Below, in pieces: positions 1 to 7,379 of a DNA stretch of 44,902 nt (position 1 is the stretch's first letter; each line of letters starts with the position of its first letter). The stretch comes from an uncultured Clostridia bacterium (lineage in GTDB: Bacteria; Bacillota; Clostridia; Christensenellales; Aristaeellaceae). The notes beneath the pieces are model-generated. The model did no database searches and was not told where the DNA came from. It saw nothing but the letters and a program-made list of their open reading frames with translations. The DNA is taken from assembly GCA_946408995.1 (NCBI GenBank), contig CAMJUL010000029.1, forward strand, positions 1 to 44,902, given 5' to 3'. A program made the position numbers and the translations under genes.

Positions 1-12
1 AGCTTTTTTATT

Positions 13-37
13 CCACCAGCTCTGCTGGTGGTTTTTT
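13..37 (+). terminator. Rho-independent terminator of a gene left of the window
   Basis: Perfect stem CCACCAGC/GCTGGTGG with a TCT loop followed by six T on the plus strand. It must serve a plus-strand gene outside the window and converges on the nucleotidase gene. Confidence 0.75.
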
Positions 38-53
38 CACGCCTACGGCGCAC

Positions 54-93
54 AATAAAAGAGGCCTTCGGAACGCACGGTTCCGAAGGCCTC
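54..93 (-). terminator. Terminator of the 5'-nucleotidase gene
   Basis: A 14-bp perfect stem (GAGGCCTTCGGAAC and its complement, 61-93) with a short loop. On the minus strand it is followed by TTTTATTG, about 30 bases after the nucleotidase stop codon. Confidence 0.85.
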
Positions 94-122
94 GTCTTTG
101 TTCGTTTGTTCCTGAAAGCGGT

Positions 123-1814
123 TTATTCCGCGGCAGGCAGGATCTGGGTGGCGTCGCCCCTGGGCGCGCCGTAGGCTGCCTCCGTGATCACGCCGTTGAG
201 GACGTCGGTAATGTAGTCCATCACGGCTTCGTCCATGGGCAGGGAGGTGTCAAAGCTGTTTTCGCTGCGGCCGAAGACGTTGTAGGTGTCGCCGCCGGCG
301 GCGCAGAAGTTGTTGGTCACCACGGCATAGGTGGCTTCCGGATCAAAGGGCTGGCCGTTGATGGATTCGATGGTCACGCGCTGAATGGTCTTGGGGGCAT
401 AGTAGCTGCTCTCCTTGCCGTTGAGCACATAGACGTCGCCCTGGTCGAAGGCCTTGGTGGTGTCCAGGGTCCACTTGATGCCGCTGGTCTGGGGATAGCC
501 GCCGACAGAATCCGGCGTGCAGAAGGTGGAGGCTTCCAGGGCTTCCAGCAGCTCGTTGCCGGTCACGTAGACCACCGCCACGGTGTTGCCGAAGGGCAGC
601 ACGGTGTTGATGTCCTTCATGGTGACGTCGCCGGGCTTGATGGCCGCGCGGATGCCGCCGCCGTTGGTGATGCCGACCACCTGGGTGTCATCCACGTTCA
701 TGACGCCGCCGGCCCGAAGGACGCTCCATACCATCGCGTCGCAGATCAGGTCGCCGTTATTGGTCTCCATGGTGCGGTTGCCGGGGGCCTTGTCGCCGGT
801 CAGCAGGACCTCGGAGGTGGCAAAGACGTCGCCGTAAAGCCAGTCCACGGTCTGTATGATCTCGGCAGCCTTGGCGGCGACCTCCGCCTTCTGGGCCATG
901 ACGTAATAGCCGTTCAGCTTGGTGGGCATCACGTAGTTGTCCTCGATGGTCTTGGTGGCATTGTCGATGATGACCACGCCCACATAGGCGAACTTGGTGC
1001 CGGTGGACTGGATCTTCTCGCCGCCCTCACCGGCGGTCATCACGGTGTGGGAATGGCCGTCCAGAGTAAAGTCGATGCCGTTGACCTTGGCCACAAGGTC
1101 CAGGGAGCGGTAGCCGTTCTGCTTGGATTCCTCGTCCACGCCCAGGTGCGCCAGGGCGATGACCAGGTCTGCCTTGTCCCGGATGGAGTCCACAGCCGCC
1201 TGTACCGTGGTGTACAATTCGTCAAAGGCGGTAAAGTGGATGGAGGTGATCAGGCCGGGGTTGACCTTGGTGGCCGTCTCGGGGGTCTCGATGCCCACGA
1301 AGCCCAGCTTCAGGCCGCCCGCGGTCTCGATGATCTCCGTGCCAGGCAGGATGGGCTCGCCGGTCTCGTCCACGATGACGTTGCAGCAGACGGTCTTGAA
1401 TTCCGCTTCGGAAAGGTTCTCCATCAGCTGGGAGTAACCGAAGTCGAATTCGTGGTTGCCCAGGGTGATGATGTCATAGCCCGCCACGTTCATCAGCTCC
1501 ACGGCGGTAGCGCCCTTGGAAGCGCTGACGTAGGTGGTGCCCTGGCTGAAATCGCCCACGTCCGCCAGGAGCACTTCCGCGCCCAGGGACTCAAACTTGT
1601 CGCCCAGGGCAGCGATATAGGCGTAGCCGTCCACCTGGCCGTGCACGTCGTTGCTGTGCAGGATCACGGTTTTGCCGGTGTAGTCCTCGCCGAATTCCGT
1701 GCAGATCTTGGCGGCGGCTTCGTATTCCGCTTCGCCCCAATCCGCGAAGGCAGCGCCGGCAGAGAGCGCCAGGGTGGAAGCCAGGGCCAGGGAGAGGATC
1801 TTTTTGCTGTTCAT
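123..1814 (-). CDS. Secreted 5'-nucleotidase / UDP-sugar hydrolase family phosphohydrolase
   Basis: A 563-aa two-domain metallophosphohydrolase that would release phosphate from extracellular nucleotides or related phosphomonoesters. It has an N-terminal signal peptide (MNSKKILS then a hydrophobic stretch, cleavage probably after AAFA near residue 24). The calcineurin-like domain shows SNDVHGQ (about 54-60) and GNHEFDFG (about 119-126). The 5'-nucleotidase C-terminal domain shows NGGGIRAA and a late NNFCAAGGDTYN substrate loop. The upstream ATG at 1850 lacks a ribosome site, whereas ATG 1814 follows AAAGGGG at good spacing, so the shorter start is chosen. No LPXTG anchor is visible, so it is probably released or held by other contacts. 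It is monocistronic, between its own terminator and the aminotransferase terminator. Family assignment is firm; the exact substrate is not. Confidence 0.93.
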   Translation of the reverse strand: MNSKKILSLALASTLALSAGAAFADWGEAEYEAAAKICTEFGEDYTGKTVILHSNDVHGQVDGYAYIAALGDKFESLGAEVLLADVGDFSQGTTYVSASKGATAVELMNVAGYDIITLGNHEFDFGYSQLMENLSEAEFKTVCCNVIVDETGEPILPGTEIIETAGGLKLGFVGIETPETATKVNPGLITSIHFTAFDELYTTVQAAVDSIRDKADLVIALAHLGVDEESKQNGYRSLDLVAKVNGIDFTLDGHSHTVMTAGEGGEKIQSTGTKFAYVGVVIIDNATKTIEDNYVMPTKLNGYYVMAQKAEVAAKAAEIIQTVDWLYGDVFATSEVLLTGDKAPGNRTMETNNGDLICDAMVWSVLRAGGVMNVDDTQVVGITNGGGIRAAIKPGDVTMKDINTVLPFGNTVAVVYVTGNELLEALEASTFCTPDSVGGYPQTSGIKWTLDTTKAFDQGDVYVLNGKESSYYAPKTIQRVTIESINGQPFDPEATYAVVTNNFCAAGGDTYNVFGRSENSFDTSLPMDEAVMDYITDVLNGVITEAAYGAPRGDATQILPAAE

Positions 1815-1871
1815 GCCGATCAAACCCCTTTCATATTCCGGTAGGTCCATGCGGTTGTTCCTTACCTATTA

Positions 1872-1900
1872 AAGATAAATCAAATTCCTGGAAATTACAA
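1872..1900 (-). promoter_or_regulatory. Candidate sigma-A promoter of the nucleotidase gene
   Basis: On the minus strand TTGTAA (1895-1900) and TATCTT (1872-1877) are separated by 17 bp, about 55 bases before the start codon. Both boxes deviate from consensus, so this is only a candidate. Confidence 0.4.
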
Positions 1901-1922
1901 GACCCGTCCCGCTTCCGAACAC

Positions 1923-1954
1923 AAAAAAAGCCGCCCCGGCAAAACCGGAACGGC
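1923..1954 (-). terminator. Terminator of the aminotransferase gene
   Basis: Minus-strand stem GCCGTTCCGG/CCGGGGCGGC (with G-T pairs) followed by seven T, 17 bases after the aminotransferase stop. Confidence 0.85.
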
Positions 1955-1971
1955 AGTGCTTTAAGGAAAAA

Positions 1972-3267
1972 TCAGCCCGCCTGCTTCTCCTTGAGGATCT
2001 TTTCCGCGCTGACCAGGCGCACGCACAGGGCAAACAGCTTGGCCGCGTCCTCCAGGTCCTGCAGGTTCGGGAAGGTGGGGGCGATGCGGATGGAGGTGTC
2101 CTGCGGGTCCCGTCCGTAGGGCCAGGTGGCGCCCGCCGGGGTCATCTGCACGCCGGCCTTCTTGCAGCGGGCCACAATGGCCTTGGCGCAGCCGGGCAGG
2201 GACTCGAACCCGATAAAGTATCCGCCCAGGGGCTTGGTCCAGGTGCCGATTTCCAGGCCGCCCAGCTGCTCCTCCAGGACGTTTTCCACCATCTCAAACT
2301 TGGGGCGCAGGATGTCGGCGTGCTTGCGCATATGCTCCACCATGCCGTGGATGTTGTTGAAAAAGCGCACGTGCCTGAGCTGGTTCACCTTGTCGTGACC
2401 GATGGTCTGGTGCTGCAGCTGCCTGCGGATGTCCTCCATGTTGTTGGGGGAGGTGGCCAGGGCCGCGATGCCGCTGCCGGGGAAGGTGATCTTGGAGGTG
2501 GAGGCGAATTTGTACACCATGTCCGGATTGCCGGCGCGCTTGCATTCGGCCAGGATCTCGATCAGGTAATCCTGCTTGTCGTCATACAGGTGGTGCATGC
2601 CGTAGGCGTTGTCCCAGAAAATGCGGAAGTCCGGGGCCGCGGGCTTGAGGCGGGCAAACCGGCGCACCGTTTCGTCGTTGTAGGAATACCCCTGGGGATT
2701 GGAATACTTGGGCACGCACCAGATGCCCTTGATGGAGGCGTTTTCCGCCACCAGCTTCTCCACCAGGTTCATATCCGGCCCGGTGGGGCTCATGGGCACG
2801 GGGATCATGCCGATGCCAAAGTACTCCGTAATGGCAAAATGGCGGTCATAGCCCGGCACCGGGCACAGGAACTGCACCAGCTCCTGACGGCACCAGGGGG
2901 TGTTGCCCATGATGCCGTGGGTGTAGGCCCGCGATACGGTGTCGTACATCACGTTCAGGGAGGAATTGCCGTAGATGATGATGTCGTTGGGGTTGTTTTC
3001 CATCATATCCCCCAACAGCACCCGGGCCTCGTCGATGCCGGTCAGCTGGCCGTAGTTGCGGCAGTCGGTGCCGTCCTCGCACGTCAGGTCCGAGGAGGAA
3101 TCCAGCACGTCCATCATGCCCATGGAAAGGTCCAGCTGCTCCTTGCAGGGCTTGCCCCTGCTCATGTCCAGATGAAGCCCCAGGTCCTGGGCCCGGTTGT
3201 ACTGTTTTTTCAGTTCGGCGATCTCTTCTGCAAGTTCCTCAGCCGTCATATCCGAATAACGCTTCAT
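1972..3267 (-). CDS. Type Ic aspartate aminotransferase (PF12897 family)
   Basis: A 431-aa PLP-dependent fold-type I aminotransferase. The N-terminal part (LHLDMSRGKP, DCRNYGQLTG, IIYGNSSLNVMYD) is characteristic of the PF12897 group; characterised members such as mycobacterial Rv3722c are aspartate aminotransferases. The cofactor lysine is K259 in FASTSK. Asn/Pro of YSNPQGY (about 189) and Asp/Tyr of WDNAYG (219-222) fit the PLP-binding positions. It would interconvert aspartate/oxaloacetate and glutamate/2-oxoglutarate in the cytoplasm. It stands alone, with its own terminator downstream and a 144-bp gap to the MATE gene upstream. Some databases call this family alanine-glyoxylate or generic class I/II aminotransferase. 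Confidence 0.92.
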   Translation of the reverse strand: MKRYSDMTAEELAEEIAELKKQYNRAQDLGLHLDMSRGKPCKEQLDLSMGMMDVLDSSSDLTCEDGTDCRNYGQLTGIDEARVLLGDMMENNPNDIIIYGNSSLNVMYDTVSRAYTHGIMGNTPWCRQELVQFLCPVPGYDRHFAITEYFGIGMIPVPMSPTGPDMNLVEKLVAENASIKGIWCVPKYSNPQGYSYNDETVRRFARLKPAAPDFRIFWDNAYGMHHLYDDKQDYLIEILAECKRAGNPDMVYKFASTSKITFPGSGIAALATSPNNMEDIRRQLQHQTIGHDKVNQLRHVRFFNNIHGMVEHMRKHADILRPKFEMVENVLEEQLGGLEIGTWTKPLGGYFIGFESLPGCAKAIVARCKKAGVQMTPAGATWPYGRDPQDTSIRIAPTFPNLQDLEDAAKLFALCVRLVSAEKILKEKQAG

Positions 3268-3375
3268 GATGTCCGTTTACCGCCCTTAAAATGAATATTT
3301 GTCGCACGAAAAATGCGTTTTTCCGTGCCTGTCCATGATACAATGAAACCCCTTCAAAGGCAAACGTTTTTTTCC

Positions 3376-3402
3376 GCTTCCCAAAGGGAAAGCTGTTTTT
3401 TT
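3376..3402 (+). terminator. Terminator-like hairpin reading on the plus strand
   Basis: GCTTCCC-AAA-GGGAAAGC followed by TG and seven T on the plus strand. No plus-strand gene lies upstream in this gap and the minus-strand side lacks a T tract, so it does not obviously serve the MATE gene. It may end antisense transcription. Confidence 0.45.
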
Positions 3403-3411
3403 ATTGTTTTT

Positions 3412-4824
3412 TTAGTTTTTCCGGTCCGGCAGCACCGCGATCATGGTCCGGTCGCACCTGTGATAAAACCAGAGGCACAAAACCAGGGACACGCATTCGG
3501 CGATCAGGAAGGCCCACCATACCGCGTCCAGGGAGATCCTCGACAGCAGCCACGCCGCGGGAAGCAGCACCACAAGCTGCCTGCACAGGGAGATCAGGAG
3601 GCTGTACATGCCCTTTCCCACCGCCTGGAATACGTTGGACAGGGTGATGCCCACCGCCGCGAACATAAAATGGATGCAGATGGTGCGCATGGCCGTTACC
3701 CCGATGGCCTGCAGGGAGGACGAGGCCGCGGCCTCCTCCCCCTCGAAGATGCTCATCAGCGGACCCGGGAACAGAAGGAAGATCAGCGTTCCCAATGCCA
3801 TGATGGCCAGCGCGATGCACAGGGCGGTCCGGATGCTTTCATACACCCGTTTCTTCAGCCCGGCGCCAAAGTTGTAGCCGATAATGGCCACCATGCCGCT
3901 GCCCAGGCCAAAGACCGGCATAAACACGAAGGACTGCAGCTTGAAATAGATGTTCAAAACGTTCACCGCGTCGTTGCCCTGGGCCGGGAACGAGGACAGG
4001 ATGGCGTTCATGCCGATGTTCATCACGGAGGAGATGGCCTGCATCACCGTGGAGGGCAGGCCCACCGCCAGAATGCCCCGGAGCAGCACGGGGTCCAAAG
4101 CAAATTCCGCGCGCGCAAGACGCAGCTCCGGGTTCTTTTTCTGGTTCAGGCAAAATCCCACCAGCATGGAGATCCATTGCCCGATGACCGTGGCAGCGGC
4201 AGCCCCGGCCACCCCCATCTGCGGAAGGCCCAACAGCCCGTAGATCAGGATGGGGTCCAGGGCGATGTTGACCAGGGCCCCGCTCATCTGGGTGATCATG
4301 GACAAAACCGTATTGCCGGTGGACTGCAGCATCCTTTCAAACAGGATGGACATGAACAGCCCCGCCGAGCAGGTGGTGACGATCCTGAGGTAGGTCGTGC
4401 CCAGGGTACGGATCTTGTCCGCGTTGTTCAGGGTGCTTGAGGTGAACAGGTCCAGGAACGTGCCCGCCAGCAGCGCCCCCACCAGGATGAACAGCAGCGT
4501 TCCGCACAGCTCTATGACAAGGCCGTTCCAGGCGGCCCGGCGGGCCTCCCCGGGCGCTCCCGCCCCCAGCTTCCGGCTGATGAGGCTGTTGATGCCCACC
4601 CCCATGCCCACGCCGAGCGCGATCATCAGCATCTGGATGGGATAGGCCAGGCTGACCGCGGTCAGCGCGTCCGGATCATACCGGGATACAAACACGGAAT
4701 CGACCACGTTGTACGTTGCCTGGATCAGCATACTGAACATGATGGGCACCGACACCTTCGGGACCAGTTTGACAATCGGCAGGGTCCCCAGGATGGCCGA
4801 CGGATCTTCTCTTCTTGCCTGCAT
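3412..4824 (-). CDS. MATE family multidrug/cation efflux transporter
   Basis: A 470-aa polytopic membrane protein with about 12 hydrophobic segments and the MATE N-terminal signature (LPIVKLVPKVSVPIMFSMLI, then YNVVDSVFVSRY). The second half repeats the pattern, as expected for the two six-helix bundles. Homologues of the MepA/NorM type expel cationic drugs or metabolites using Na+ or H+. The ATG at 4824 is chosen because AGGAG lies 8 bp upstream; a longer open frame to 4887 has no ribosome site. It has its own promoter, divergent from the methyltransferase-like gene. Substrate cannot be read from sequence. Confidence 0.92.
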   Translation of the reverse strand: MQARREDPSAILGTLPIVKLVPKVSVPIMFSMLIQATYNVVDSVFVSRYDPDALTAVSLAYPIQMLMIALGVGMGVGINSLISRKLGAGAPGEARRAAWNGLVIELCGTLLFILVGALLAGTFLDLFTSSTLNNADKIRTLGTTYLRIVTTCSAGLFMSILFERMLQSTGNTVLSMITQMSGALVNIALDPILIYGLLGLPQMGVAGAAAATVIGQWISMLVGFCLNQKKNPELRLARAEFALDPVLLRGILAVGLPSTVMQAISSVMNIGMNAILSSFPAQGNDAVNVLNIYFKLQSFVFMPVFGLGSGMVAIIGYNFGAGLKKRVYESIRTALCIALAIMALGTLIFLLFPGPLMSIFEGEEAAASSSLQAIGVTAMRTICIHFMFAAVGITLSNVFQAVGKGMYSLLISLCRQLVVLLPAAWLLSRISLDAVWWAFLIAECVSLVLCLWFYHRCDRTMIAVLPDRKN

Positions 4825-4877
4825 AAAAAAACTCCTCGCTCCTGATTTTGCCGGGGCTCCCCGGCGGCGCAAGCAAA

Positions 4878-4906
4878 ATAATGACACGTCCGTCCGCTCC
4901 CGTCAA
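4878..4906 (-). promoter_or_regulatory. Sigma-A promoter of the MATE gene
   Basis: TTGACG (4901-4906) and CATTAT (4878-4883) on the minus strand with a 17-bp spacer, about 54 bp upstream of the start codon. It lies back to back with the plus-strand TATAAT at 4920. Confidence 0.6.
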
Positions 4907-4919
4907 GATGAAAACGTGC

Positions 4920-4925
4920 TATAAT
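4920..4925 (+). promoter_or_regulatory. -10 box of the methyltransferase-like gene
   Basis: Perfect TATAAT, 32 bp before the GTG start; no good -35 at the expected distance. The divergent promoters are separated by only about 13 bp, so they may compete. Confidence 0.5.
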
Positions 4926-4957
4926 CAGGCATCATCCCCTTTCCAAAGGAGGAAAAC

Positions 4958-5833
4958 GTGTTGAACGACCCCGTCCGGACGGAGAACAGCCGCCTGCTGG
5001 CCCTCGTTGCCGCCTATCTTACCCACACCCCCGCCGCCATTTCGCCCGGGGACGTCCACGCCCTGGCGGAGGAATTTTTGCTGGATCCCGCGGAGGCCTT
5101 CCGCCTGCTCCTGGCCGCCCGCCTGGGCCTGGACCTGGATATTCCCCGGGATCGTTCCCTGTATCAGAGCCGCCTTAGGCCTTCCGTGCGTCTTCTGGAC
5201 CCGGCGCCCTTCCGGGAGGATCCCTACGCCGCCCTCCTTGCTTCCCTCCGTTCCGGGGGCGGGCGGATCACCCTGGAGGAGGGGAACCTTGCGGCCATGG
5301 AGCTGTTCCCCTGCGGCTGCATGCAAAAGCAGCCGGACGGCCGCGTTACGCAGCCCCTGGGGTTTTTTGAAAGCGCATTTTCCTACCCCTCCCTGCGGGA
5401 CGGCGGGCGGGAATGGATGAGCCTGCACCCGAACGAGATCGCCACCGTCCTGCCCCACGCGCGGGCCGCCCGGGGACGGGTGCTTTGCCTGGGACTGGGA
5501 TTGGGGTATTACGCCTATCACGCGTCCCTTTCCCCTCAGGTGCAAAGCGTCCTCATTGCGGAACGGGACCCGGAGATCCTGGACCTGTTCACCCGCCTTC
5601 TGCTGCCCCGCTTCCCGGGGCGGGACAAGCTTCGGTTTTACCTTGGGGACGCCTTTGATTGCCTGGCCGCCTTCTCCCCCGCGGAGTACGACGTCGTCTA
5701 CGCCGACCTGTGGCACGACGTCGCCGACGGCCTGCCCCTCTACCGCCGCCTGAAGGCGATGGAGCGCCCGGGGCCCCGCTATCAGTACTGGATCGGCGAT
5801 ACCCTGGAGAGGTACCTGCAGGGAGACGTGTAG
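4958..5833 (+). CDS. SAM-dependent methyltransferase-fold protein (spermidine-synthase-like)
   Basis: A 291-aa soluble protein. The first half is helical and unassigned. From about residue 170 a Rossmann-type methyltransferase fold appears: LCLGLGLGYYAYHAS (glycine-rich SAM loop), LIAERDPEILDLF (acidic residue binding the ribose) and YDVVYADLWHD (motif IV position). This arrangement resembles polyamine-synthase-like and class I methyltransferases. The substrate is unknown. AAAGGAGG at 4945-4952 precedes both the GTG at 4958 and the adjacent TTG at 4961; either could be used. A strong terminator follows immediately. No neighbour hints at a pathway. Confidence 0.75.
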   Translation: MLNDPVRTENSRLLALVAAYLTHTPAAISPGDVHALAEEFLLDPAEAFRLLLAARLGLDLDIPRDRSLYQSRLRPSVRLLDPAPFREDPYAALLASLRSGGGRITLEEGNLAAMELFPCGCMQKQPDGRVTQPLGFFESAFSYPSLRDGGREWMSLHPNEIATVLPHARAARGRVLCLGLGLGYYAYHASLSPQVQSVLIAERDPEILDLFTRLLLPRFPGRDKLRFYLGDAFDCLAAFSPAEYDVVYADLWHDVADGLPLYRRLKAMERPGPRYQYWIGDTLERYLQGDV

Positions 5834-5870
5834 AGAAAGCGGGGGCATTTGCGGCTGCCCCCGCTTTCTT
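5834..5870 (+). terminator. Terminator of the methyltransferase-like gene
   Basis: A 14-bp perfect stem AGAAAGCGGGGGCA and its complement, starting directly after the stop codon, followed by TT. Confidence 0.75.
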
Positions 5871-5878
5871 AATGAATA

Positions 5879-5960
5879 CTGAAAACTGAAGAATGAATAA
5901 CGGGCCGCTTCCCCTTCTCCGTTCATTCTTCATTTTTAGTCTTCACTCTTCCGTTTTCAG
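5879..5960. repeat. Imperfect inverted repeat, MITE-like
   Basis: Nested arms CTGAAAAC (5879-5886) with GTTTTCAG (5953-5960), and GAAGAATGAA (5888-5897) with TTCATTCTTC (5932-5941). The left arm is built of TGAA-rich direct repeats. It is AT-rich against GC-rich flanks and sits between two terminator-like hairpins. No target duplication is evident. Confidence 0.5.
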
Positions 5961-5970
5961 ACTTATATGT

Positions 5971-6014
5971 GTCTGCCGCCGCGTTTCTCCCGCGGCGGCA
6001 GACGTCCTTTTTTT
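5971..6014 (+). terminator. Strong GC hairpin with plus-strand T tract
   Basis: 13-bp perfect stem GTCTGCCGCCGCG and complement (5971-6003), then TCC and T7. It terminates plus-strand transcription; on the minus strand it lies 23 bases after the serine hydrolase stop but has no T tract there. Confidence 0.6.
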
Positions 6015-6026
6015 GTTTTTCGGTTT

Positions 6027-7379
6027 TTACGGTACGCGTTTTCCGGAGGCCACGCCGTCGTAGCCCTCCGTAACCGGGTCGTGTGATCTGCGGCACTGGA
6101 CCGTGACGGTATCCGCCCCAAAGCGCACCAGCATGTCAAAGCCGCAGGGCGCATATCCCACCGCGAAGCAGCGGATCCTGAGCAGGTCCTTTTCCACCCA
6201 GCAGCCGCTGGCCAGGGCCGGCACCTCCGGGTGGCCCGGGTAGGGAATGCTTTGGTTTTTTCCGCGCCCGAAGGGCAGCTCCACCGCTCCCCGGGCGTTT
6301 TCGTAGTACAGGCAGTCGCCCTTGAGCCAAAGGGAGCGGAGTCCCAGGGGATTTTCCGCCTCAAACGCGTAGACCGGGGACGCTCCAGGCCCCTCCGTCC
6401 CATCCTCCGGCAGCGCGCGGCTTTCCAGGGCCAGCACCATACGCTCCGTCTCTCCCCCGTCCAGGCCCGGGTAGACCTCCTCAAAGAAGGCGTCGTAAAT
6501 GCGCTGCACGCCGCAGGGATCCAGGCGGGTATCGGCCACGGTGGAAAGCACCGCCTTCTTTTCCGGACAGATCACCGCCAGCTGCCCGCCCAGGCCGTAC
6601 ATGGCAAAGCCGTTCCGGGTGCGCCAGCACTGCCAGCCATAGCCGTAACGCTCCTCCTCGTTGGTCTGCAGCAGGGTCTCGATGTGCTTTTGCCCCATGT
6701 TCTTCGCGTACCAGGCGGGAATGAGGCCCTCCCCGCCGTTCAGGACGCACAGGGCCACCCGATGGAGGTCCCGCAGGCTCATGCACAGGCCGGTGCCGCC
6801 CTGGCAGCAGCCCGAGGGGTCTCTTAGCCAGAAACGTTCGTCCCGGCACCCCAGGGGTCCAAACAGCCTTTCCTCCAGGAAATCCATGACCTCCCGGCCG
6901 CTGATCCGCCTCACCAGCGCCGCCAGCGCCTGGGAGCAGCCCGTGTCATAATAGAACACGGTGCCGGGTTCATGGGTGGGTTTGCCGGTAAAGAAGGTCC
7001 TGGCCCAGTTTTCGTCCACGCCCTCCCGGTAGGTGGTCCACCGGTAGCAGGTAGCCATGCGCAGCATATCCTTTAGGGTCAGCCGCAGCAGCCTCCCATC
7101 CGTCTCTTCGGGCAGCCAATCCGGGAAGTGATCGGCGATCCGGTCCTCCATTTTCAGCTTTCCCTCGTCCATCAGCATGCCGACGGCAATGCCCGTCATG
7201 GTTTTGCTGACAGAATACAGCCGGTGGGGCTCCCCCTCCCGGAAGGGGGCATAATAGGCCTTCGCCATCTCCCGCCCGTCCACCGTCAAAAGGTAGCCGT
7301 GCATGTTCACGTCCTCTTTCCAAAGCCGGTCCGTGAACGCCTGTATCCGGTCCGCCAGGGATCGATCCGCGCTCAGCAT
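6027..7379 (-). CDS. Serine hydrolase of the class C beta-lactamase / penicillin-binding fold
   Basis: 450 aa, no signal peptide. The catalytic SxxK is S56-V-S-K59 (RLYSVSKTMTG). FYYDTGCS near residue 142 sits where the second active-site motif (YxN in class C enzymes) is expected but reads Y-D-T. Similar to esterases and 6-aminohexanoate-dimer-hydrolase-like proteins of this fold. As the last gene of the pectin operon it is more likely a carbohydrate-related esterase than a lactamase; this is inference from context. ATG 7379 overlaps the stop of the preceding CE8-CE12 gene by 7 bp and has GGGAGG 10 bp upstream, implying coupled translation. Confidence 0.85.
   Translation of the reverse strand: MLSADRSLADRIQAFTDRLWKEDVNMHGYLLTVDGREMAKAYYAPFREGEPHRLYSVSKTMTGIAVGMLMDEGKLKMEDRIADHFPDWLPEETDGRLLRLTLKDMLRMATCYRWTTYREGVDENWARTFFTGKPTHEPGTVFYYDTGCSQALAALVRRISGREVMDFLEERLFGPLGCRDERFWLRDPSGCCQGGTGLCMSLRDLHRVALCVLNGGEGLIPAWYAKNMGQKHIETLLQTNEEERYGYGWQCWRTRNGFAMYGLGGQLAVICPEKKAVLSTVADTRLDPCGVQRIYDAFFEEVYPGLDGGETERMVLALESRALPEDGTEGPGASPVYAFEAENPLGLRSLWLKGDCLYYENARGAVELPFGRGKNQSIPYPGHPEVPALASGCWVEKDLLRIRCFAVGYAPCGFDMLVRFGADTVTVQCRRSHDPVTEGYDGVASGKRVP

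Noticed and set aside
6027-7379. Beta-lactamase resistance gene
   Set aside because: Only the fold and SxxK are shared; no signal peptide, and the second motif and operon context favour another esterase-type role.
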